In this document: one piece after another, positions 51,007-56,054 of the stretch
Layout: every line of letters begins with the position of its first letter
Numbering within the stretch: position 1 is the stretch's first letter
From: CAZTVF01 sp964616985
Lineage (GTDB): Bacteria; Planctomycetota; Phycisphaerae; SM23-33
Direction of reading: 5' to 3'
Length of the DNA: 56,054 nucleotides
Assembly: GCA_964616985.1 (NCBI GenBank)
Contig: CAZTVF010000020.1
Coordinates: 1-56,054, forward strand
The notes under the pieces: generated by a model
Seen by the model: only the letters and a program-made list of their open reading frames with translations
Databases searched by the model: none
Told to the model about the DNA's origin: nothing
Position numbers and translations under genes: made by a program

Positions 51007-52302
51007 CTAGTTCCGCAGCAGCGTGTAGGGACCGCCGGGGATGACGGCGATGCGGGCGCGGGGGTGCGAGGCGACGTACTGGTCGATCGCACGCTGGGCG
51101 CGAACGGGCGCGGGGCCCTCGCCCAGAACCGGCGTGACGGCGATCCGCTTCTGCATCTCCACCGGGATTCCGTCGGTCACCAGCCACAGGTTCTCTATCC
51201 CGATCCGCGACAGCACCTTCGCCTGCATCTGGAATTCCCACTGGTCCAGCCGCGTCGTGTGGTCGTTGGTCTCGATGTCGGCCAGGAACCCGCGCCAGTC
51301 GTTGTTCCACTTGAGCATCAGTTCGGTGTAGGCCGCGCTGCCGAGCTTCTCGGCGCAGGACGAAACCTGAAGCATCGTCGTGCCCGCCCCCAGGGCCGGC
51401 AGGGCCGTGCACATGCCCTTGACCGTCTGGTAGAAGGTCTGATCCAGCGGGAAGCCGCCGCCGTTGGTGACGACCAGGTCGAACGGCCGCTCCACCTTCG
51501 CGCTGGTCCACAGGCCCACCTGCCTGCAGCCGGCCGCGTGGGCCTGCTCCAGGTCGCCGCAGTAGATGCCCGCGATCTTGCGGTCGGCGGTGATGGCGAC
51601 GTTGAAGAGGAAATCGACGCCGACCGTGCGGGCGACCTTCAGGGCGATCTCGTGGCAGGGGTTGCCCTCGAGCTTGCCGTTGTCGGCCGCCGGGTGCGAG
51701 AGCGTGCGAAAGCCGTGGAAACGCTGCACGGTCTTGAGGTCGACCAGGGCGGGGCATACGCCCTTGCGCCCGCCGGAGAAGCCGGCCATGAAGTGCGGCT
51801 CGATGTAGCCCGTGACGATGCGGAAGCCCGCCTCGGCGAAGCGGCGGCAGAGGGAGACCGGCGGGTCGTCGGAGACCTTCACCAGCGTCGAGGCGTCCTC
51901 GGCCTTGTGGTCGATGACCTCGATGCGGCACAGGATGTCCTGCCCGAGCATGAAGTCGAGTTCGGCCGGCGTGCTGGGGCGGTGCATGCCGGTGCCGATG
52001 ATGATGCCGATCTGCTTGTCGGCGATGCCGCAGCCGTTGAGCACGTCGAGCATCGCCGGCAGGAACTGCTTGTTGGGCACGGGGCGGGTGATGTCGGAGA
52101 TGGTGATGGCCACGGTGGCGGGCTTGCGCTGCGCGATCAGTGCGGCCAGGCTGGGCGAGCCGATCGGCTGGGCCAGGGCCTGTTTGACGGTCGCGTCGGG
52201 GTCGGCCACCGCGGGCACGTGCTGGCCCTCGAGCACGACGGCCTCCTGGGGCACTCGAAGCGTCATCCCTTCCTTGCCATACAACATGTTGATGGTCTTC
52301 AT
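51007..52302 (-). CDS. LarA-like nickel-pincer racemase family protein
   Basis: The 431-aa protein resembles LarA, the lactate racemase that uses a nickel-pincer nucleotide. It has ITISDITRPVPNKQFLPAML, IIIGTGMHRPSTPAEL (His of the GxH motif), the catalytic EPHFMAGFSGGRKGVCPALV (His and Lys), and GNPCHEIALKVA. The family racemises or epimerises several 2-hydroxy acids, so the substrate is open. The cofactor genes larB, larC and larE are not in the window. The ATG follows a TATAAT by only 7 nt and has no Shine-Dalgarno. Confidence 0.88.
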   Translation of the reverse strand: MKTINMLYGKEGMTLRVPQEAVVLEGQHVPAVADPDATVKQALAQPIGSPSLAALIAQRKPATVAITISDITRPVPNKQFLPAMLDVLNGCGIADKQIGIIIGTGMHRPSTPAELDFMLGQDILCRIEVIDHKAEDASTLVKVSDDPPVSLCRRFAEAGFRIVTGYIEPHFMAGFSGGRKGVCPALVDLKTVQRFHGFRTLSHPAADNGKLEGNPCHEIALKVARTVGVDFLFNVAITADRKIAGIYCGDLEQAHAAGCRQVGLWTSAKVERPFDLVVTNGGGFPLDQTFYQTVKGMCTALPALGAGTTMLQVSSCAEKLGSAAYTELMLKWNNDWRGFLADIETNDHTTRLDQWEFQMQAKVLSRIGIENLWLVTDGIPVEMQKRIAVTPVLGEGPAPVRAQRAIDQYVASHPRARIAVIPGGPYTLLRN

Positions 52303-52309
52303 GACGTGG

Positions 52310-52315
52310 ATTATA
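52310..52315 (-). promoter_or_regulatory. -10 box immediately upstream of the LarA-like gene
   Basis: A perfect TATAAT ends 7 nt before the ATG, placing the likely transcription start at or next to the start codon. No -35 consensus at 17 nt. Suggests leaderless translation. Confidence 0.45.
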
Positions 52316-52354
52316 TGGCCATGCCGCGGCTGCGTGGGAGAGTTTTTCTCACAC

Positions 52355-52500
52355 CGGCCCGCCTTCGGCGGGAATGACCAATGACCAAGGCCCAAGGCCC
52401 AAGGCCCATGGAAGCACGCCTGAAACTGGGCAAGTCGGTGCCAGCCCGCCTGCGGCGGGAATGACAAATGACGAATGACAAATGACGAAGGCCCAAGGCA
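52355..52500. repeat. REP-C repeats, inverted orientation, two partial copies
   Basis: CCGCCTTCGGCGGGAATGAC starts the first and CCGCCTGCGGCGGGAATGAC the second, followed by words such as CAATGACCAAGGCCC and AAATGACGAATGACAAATGA. Both lead to AAACTGGGCAAGTCGGTGCCA, the inverted flank of REP-B. Confidence 0.75.
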
Positions 52501-52525
52501 CGAGGCTGAAACTGGGCAAGTCGGT

Positions 52526-52543
52526 GCCACCCCCAAACGAGTT
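52526..52543. repeat. REP-B copy 6, left half (split by the IS element)
   Basis: TGCCACCCCCAAACGAGTT stops exactly at the IS end. The matching right half, TGTGGGGGTGAGG, resumes at 53545 on the other side of the IS. Confidence 0.8.
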
Positions 52544-53538
52544 ACTGCCTATTTACTTGACTCCACGGCCCACTATGGGTGGTGGTTTGATCAAAGTGGC
52601 GAACGGGGCCGGATCCGCCTGGACTGCCTGTTGAGCCAGGCGGAAGAACAGCTTGCCGCGAGACGCCGCCTTGCGACGGTTGAATCGAAACGTGAATTCG
52701 TCGAGGTAGAAGTCCAGATGGTCGTGGCCGATCGCACCCTGATGCGTACCCAGCATCCATCGCTTCAAGAGGGAGACCACTCGATGCACACGAGGCAGCA
52801 GGTACTCCCCGTCGGGCTGCGATGACTGCAACTGCCGGTCGTGGACGTAACCGCTCAGGCCCATGTAGGTGTTCAAGCCATCGGTCCGCACGGTACTGGC
52901 CGGTTCGATCGCCTGCTGGATAAACTCGTGCAGACTCGTCTTGGTCACATCGGCAATACGCCGAAGGCGGATTCGACCGATCCCTCGACCGTCTTCCTCG
53001 GCCGCCACGATGATCAGCGCCTTCTGTTCGGTCAGACGCCCGATGGCACCCTCTTCGTAGCTGCCCCAATAGGTCTCGTCCACCTCGACCGTGCCCTGCA
53101 GCCGATCTCGGCCTTGCCGAACCATCGCCCGCCGCAACTTGTGCAGCATCCCCCAGACGGTCTTGTAGCTGCCCAGCCCCAGGACACGCTGCAAGCCCAG
53201 AGCACTGACGCCGTTCTTCTGGCTGGTCACATGCCACATGGCCCGAAACCAAGTGGTCAGGGGGAGGTGGGTGTCCTGAAAGATCGTCCCGGCCGTAACG
53301 GACGCTTCGTGAGCGCAGTCGTTGCAGCGGAACAGGCCACGGCGAATCGGCAAGCACCGCCGACCCCCGCACCGCGGGCAGACCCACCCGTCCGGCCAAC
53401 GCAGAGCGAATAGATACTTGCGGCAGCCTTCGTTCGTGCTGAACCGCTTCTCCAGTTCCATCAGCGTGGTCGGGTACTCCTCACTCATGGCCAGACACAC
53501 TACGGGTTGGGGTGAGTGGAGTCAAGTCAATAGGTAGT
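52544..53538. mobile_element. IS1595-family insertion sequence, 995 bp
   Basis: The ends ACTGCCTATTTACTTGACTC (CAC) and, inverted, ACTACCTATTGACTTGACTC (CAC) are 23-bp terminal inverted repeats with two mismatches. The element carries one transposase gene on the minus strand whose stop codon lies inside the left repeat. It splits a REP-B hairpin at its apex. The flanks AACGAGTT (left) and AATAAGTG (right) could be an 8-bp target duplication, the usual size for this family, with three later changes. Confidence 0.88.
52553..53488 (-). CDS. IS1595-family transposase
   Basis: The 311-aa transposase has an N-terminal zinc ribbon (WVCPRCGGRRC, FRCNDCAHEASVTAGTIFQD) and an ISXO2-like DDE domain: GTVEVDETYWGSYEEGAIG (first Asp), VRTDGLNTYMGLSGY (second Asp), HLDFYLDEFTFRFNRRKA (final acidic and Asn residues). 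A GTG four codons upstream is an alternative start. The gene is full-length and has no frameshift, so the element may still be active. Confidence 0.93.
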   Translation of the reverse strand: MSEEYPTTLMELEKRFSTNEGCRKYLFALRWPDGWVCPRCGGRRCLPIRRGLFRCNDCAHEASVTAGTIFQDTHLPLTTWFRAMWHVTSQKNGVSALGLQRVLGLGSYKTVWGMLHKLRRAMVRQGRDRLQGTVEVDETYWGSYEEGAIGRLTEQKALIIVAAEEDGRGIGRIRLRRIADVTKTSLHEFIQQAIEPASTVRTDGLNTYMGLSGYVHDRQLQSSQPDGEYLLPRVHRVVSLLKRWMLGTHQGAIGHDHLDFYLDEFTFRFNRRKAASRGKLFFRLAQQAVQADPAPFATLIKPPPIVGRGVK

Positions 53539-53608
53539 AATAAGTGTGGGGGTGAGGAAGAGCCAGAACCGTCGCCATCACCATGGACATGTGAGTGCGT
53601 TTGGCGGC

Positions 53609-53676
53609 GGCTTGCCGTTCGGCGCTGTTAGATCTGGGTGACGCCCTGGGGCTTCTACTGCGCCGAACGGCAAGCC
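53609..53676. repeat. REP-A copy 5
   Basis: The arms GGCTTGCCGTTCGGCGCTGT and ACTGCGCCGAACGGCAAGCC have one mismatch. Centre and both flanks match copy 4 closely, so the two arose from one compound element. Confidence 0.9.
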
Positions 53677-53766
53677 ATCGCCAAAGCCTTACTGCCGGAT
53701 TCAAGCGAGGAGGTTACTTGTGGCAGTGTGCGGGCGTTTGACGCACCGTGACTCGGTGGGTGATCT

Positions 53767-53790
53767 CACCCCCAAACAAGTTTGGGGGTG
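53767..53790. repeat. REP-B copy 7
   Basis: CACCCCCAAAC-AA-GTTTGGGGGTG hairpin preceded by CGGTGGGTGATCT and followed by GCACCGACTTGCCCA. Confidence 0.9.
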
Positions 53791-53890
53791 GCACCGACTT
53801 GCCCAATCTCAGGCTTGTTTCCTTGGACCTTGGTCATTGGTCATTTCGCTGCCGGCGGGCGTTTGACGCACAGTGCTCGGTGGGTATTCT

Positions 53891-53914
53891 CATCCCCAAA
53901 CAAGTTTGGGGGTG
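53891..53914. repeat. REP-B copy 8
   Basis: CATCCCCAAAC-AA-GTTTGGGGGTG, one arm mismatch, preceded by CGGTGGGTATTCT and followed by GCACCGAGGTGGCTC. Confidence 0.88.
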
Positions 53915-53959
53915 GCACCGAGGTGGCTCATTTAAGCCTTGTTCCTTGGTCCTCGGCCA

Positions 53960-54006
53960 TTGGTCATTTGTCATTGGTCCTTGGACATTCCCGCCGCAGG
54001 CGGGCT
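53960..54006. repeat. REP-C copy (GGTCATTTGTCATT words plus palindrome)
   Basis: ATTGGTCATTTGTCATTGGT is followed by CCTTGGACATTCCCGCCGCA and GGCGGG. It has the same orientation and order relative to REP-B as the copy at 48549-48599. Confidence 0.8.
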
Positions 54007-54069
54007 TGGCGGGCTTCGCTACCCGTTGACACATCGCCGCGGCGTCAATAGTCTCTGGACTGGTGATCC

Positions 54070-55800
54070 ATGAATCGAAATGACATGTTGAACGCGTCGC
54101 CGTCCCGGCCGCCGGGCGGCCGCCTGCCGTACGCCATCGCGCTGGCGGTGTACGCGGTGATCGGCGGCATCGCGGTCTACATCTCGCGCGACAGCATCAA
54201 CCCCGACGGCATCGCCTACATCCAGATCGCCCGCCACTACGCGGACGGCCGGCTGGACCTGGCCGTCAACGGCTGGTTCGGGCCGATGATGTCCTGGCTG
54301 CTGACGCCGACGGTGTGGCTGGGGGCGAACCCCATCGTCGCATCCCGCATCATCTTATTGTTGTGCGGCGCGGTCTTCGCCGGGGGCGTCGTGGCACTGG
54401 TGCGGCAGTTGAGCGGCCGCTCCACGCCCGTCGCCTTCGCCCTGGGCCTGGCGCTGGCCTTGATCACGATCCCCACCGAGATCACCCCTGACTTGATGCT
54501 GGCGGCCGGGCTGACGTGGTACTTCGCGCTGGTCGCGCGATTCATGCGCCAGCCGACGGCGAAGCACGCGGCCGTGGCCGCCCTGGTGGGGGGGCTGAGC
54601 TACTGCGTCAAGGGCTACGCCCTGCCGCTGGTGCTGTGTCACCTGGCCTTCACGGGTTTGATCGCCGCGATCCTGCACCGCAAGGATCGGCCGTGGTACA
54701 AGCTCGCCGCCCCTCTGGCGGTCGGCTTGGCGGCGACCGTCGCCACCGTCCTGCCGTGGGTGGTCATCATCAGCATGCAGGCCGGTCAGCCGTGCATCAG
54801 CACCACCGGCCGCTCGAGCCGCTCGTGGGGGCCGCTGGGCATCTCGGGCCCCTGGCCGCACTACACGATCCAGGCGCCCCGCGAGGGCCGCATCACGGTG
54901 TGGGAGAACCCCGCCGAGGCCCAGGGCGAGTGGCCGACATGGGTCCCGGCCGGCACGCCGTTGGAGAACCAGATCGCGGTGATCAAGATCAATCTCACCA
55001 AGACCCTCACGTATCTCACCGAGGCCGACCTGCTGGCGATGCTGGCGGTGGCGCTTGCGGTGACGATCGTGCTGAGCCTGCCGCGCGTCGGCCCCGGCGA
55101 CGGCGGCGTGCGGCTGATGCGGCTGTGGGCGTGGGTGTCGGTGGCGATCTACCTGGGCGGCTACATTATTCTGTGGATCTACGACCGCTTCACGTGGGGC
55201 ATCTGGGGCCTGCTGGCCGCGATGGCGGTGTGGGCGATCCTGACACTCCGCGGCGAGACGACGCCCGCGCAGGCGCCGGCCAAGGGCAAGGCCTCCCCCG
55301 CCTCGCCGCCCGCGGCCTGGCGGCGCACGGCCGCGGCGATGGCGGTGCTGCTGCTGATGTTCTCGGTGGGATGGAAGGTGTACGCACGCTTTGAGAAGGA
55401 ACTGGAGCCCTCGAGCGAATCGCAGCAGGGGCATTGGATGCGGCAGACGGCCGCGGACGTCAAGGCCCGGCTGGGGCCCGACCGCCAGCGCGTCGCGGCG
55501 TACGTGTGGTGGCCCAAGGGGCTGTATTTCTCGTTCTGGAACGACTGGACCTTCCTTGGCCAGGCGGAGATCTGGCGCGACGAGCGCGGGGTGGCGACGG
55601 ACCTGCCGCTGCGCGTGGCCCCGCTGGGGCCGACGATCGTGACGGTCTTCGACAACCCGCCGCTGGGGCCGTACCTCGAGCAGATGTTCGCGGGCGTGCC
55701 GGGCCTGTTCACCCGCATCGGCGAGTACGACGGCGGCAAGAGCGGCAAGGTGAATGTCTATCGCTTCGATCCCGCCAAGATACGCGAGGGGCGGCGATGA
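54070..55800 (+). CDS. Polytopic membrane protein, glycosyltransferase family 39-like (GT-C fold)
   Basis: The 576-aa protein has an N-terminal helix (YAIALAVYAVIGGIAVYIS) followed by SRDSINPDGIAYIQIARHYA, with acidic residues in the first external loop as in GT-C glycosyltransferases of the ArnT/PMT type. About ten more hydrophobic segments follow, then a C-terminal soluble domain (about residues 440-576). These enzymes transfer sugars from lipid carriers; donor and acceptor are unknown. Its stop overlaps the start of a paralogue (ATGA), so the pair forms an operon. There is no strong ribosome binding site. Confidence 0.75.
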   Translation: MNRNDMLNASPSRPPGGRLPYAIALAVYAVIGGIAVYISRDSINPDGIAYIQIARHYADGRLDLAVNGWFGPMMSWLLTPTVWLGANPIVASRIILLLCGAVFAGGVVALVRQLSGRSTPVAFALGLALALITIPTEITPDLMLAAGLTWYFALVARFMRQPTAKHAAVAALVGGLSYCVKGYALPLVLCHLAFTGLIAAILHRKDRPWYKLAAPLAVGLAATVATVLPWVVIISMQAGQPCISTTGRSSRSWGPLGISGPWPHYTIQAPREGRITVWENPAEAQGEWPTWVPAGTPLENQIAVIKINLTKTLTYLTEADLLAMLAVALAVTIVLSLPRVGPGDGGVRLMRLWAWVSVAIYLGGYIILWIYDRFTWGIWGLLAAMAVWAILTLRGETTPAQAPAKGKASPASPPAAWRRTAAAMAVLLLMFSVGWKVYARFEKELEPSSESQQGHWMRQTAADVKARLGPDRQRVAAYVWWPKGLYFSFWNDWTFLGQAEIWRDERGVATDLPLRVAPLGPTIVTVFDNPPLGPYLEQMFAGVPGLFTRIGEYDGGKSGKVNVYRFDPAKIREGRR

Positions 55801-56054
55801 CGCGCCCCTGGCGGCTGGCTGCGTGGCACGGCCTGGCCCTGCTGGCGTACGTGCCGGCGGCGGTGTTCGTCGCCTTCGCCACGCGGGACCGCATCAATCC
55901 CGATGCAATCGCCTACATCCAGATCGCGCGGCATTACGCGGCGGGGCATTTCGACCTCGCCGTCAACGGGTGGTTCGGGCCGGCGCTTTCCTGGCTGCTC
56001 GTGCCGGCGGTCTGGCTGCACATAGAGCCGGTGCTGGCGGTGCGGCTGTACGGC
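55797..56054 (+). CDS. Paralogous GT-C-like membrane protein (partial, cut by window end)
   Basis: The first 86 codons are visible. RDRINPDAIAYIQIARHYAA and FDLAVNGWFGPALSWLL align directly with the upstream gene (RDSINPDGIAYIQIARHYAD, LDLAVNGWFGPMMSWLL), so this is a tandem duplicate. The first helix is LALLAYVPAAVFVAFA. The ATG overlaps the preceding stop codon. The rest lies outside the window. Confidence 0.8.
   Translation, partial: MTRPWRLAAWHGLALLAYVPAAVFVAFATRDRINPDAIAYIQIARHYAAGHFDLAVNGWFGPALSWLLVPAVWLHIEPVLAVRLYG

Larger units (their letters stand above)
53539..54069. other. Repeat-dense intergenic region right of the IS
   Basis: It holds the right half of REP-B copy 6, REP-A copy 5, two further REP-B copies and REP-C words ending in CATTCCCGCCGCAGGCGGG (53989-54004). 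No gene is seen. The GCGGGCGTTTGACGCAC segment is present twice (53730 and 53856), showing an internal duplication. Confidence 0.75.

Overview
This is a high-GC bacterial contig, most likely from a member of the phylum Planctomycetota and probably the Phycisphaerae. That placement rests on gene content: a DUF6785-type membrane protein, a TIGR03790 protein, a sulfatase, large secreted beta-helix and CBM9-like proteins, an McsA/McsB pair, a ThiD2-ThiE fusion and siroheme-dependent (Ahb) haem synthesis. It is inference, not proof. The first 60 bases carry an Illumina P5 adapter plus poly-A artefact inside a Xer recombinase gene, so this looks like a draft or metagenome assembly.

Layout from left to right. 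1-1026: the damaged xer-type recombinase and a small Cys-rich ORF. 1199-7769: carbohydrate-related genes (beta-helix/CBM9 protein, DUF6785 membrane protein, secreted propeller-like protein). 8052-13755: housekeeping (ThiD2-ThiE, GlyA, a lipoprotein, two overlapping YkgJ-type Cys-cluster proteins, GapA). 13976-18024: TIGR03790 protein, a lipoprotein hydrolase and an Rh-type ammonium channel. 18374-29643: a minus-strand block for cytochrome c and haem, reading ResB, CcsA, HemX-like, HemA, HemC, AhbC, an AhbD-AhbA/B-AhbB/A triple fusion and finally a 14-haem secreted cytochrome. 30152-30222: tRNA-Gln(CUG). 30387-40588: a 1415-aa secreted glycosidase-like protein, a DUF72 protein and a translesion-synthesis cassette (small protein, DinB, DnaE2). 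40830-47066: a sugar isomerase-like protein, McsB/McsA, a PTPS/QueD homologue, an STN-type secreted protein and a sulfatase. 47067-48010: a gene-poor, apparently decayed stretch. 48011-56054: a small acidic protein, an FHA protein, HemW, a 47-aa basic protein, a LarA-like racemase, an IS1595-family element and two tandem polytopic glycosyltransferase-like genes, the last cut by the window edge.

The central theme is the haem and cytochrome block. HemA and HemC start tetrapyrrole synthesis, the Ahb proteins convert siroheme to haem b, and ResB/CcsA (System II) attach haem to exported apocytochromes such as the 14-haem protein at the end of the block. The fusion of the last Ahb enzyme with both siroheme decarboxylase-like subunits is the most unusual protein. 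The intergenic DNA holds several families of palindromic repeats (called REP-A, REP-B and REP-C here), often in the same compound order; the IS1595 element sits exactly in the loop of one REP-B hairpin.

All functional calls come from reading motifs and gene order. No database search or structure prediction was run.
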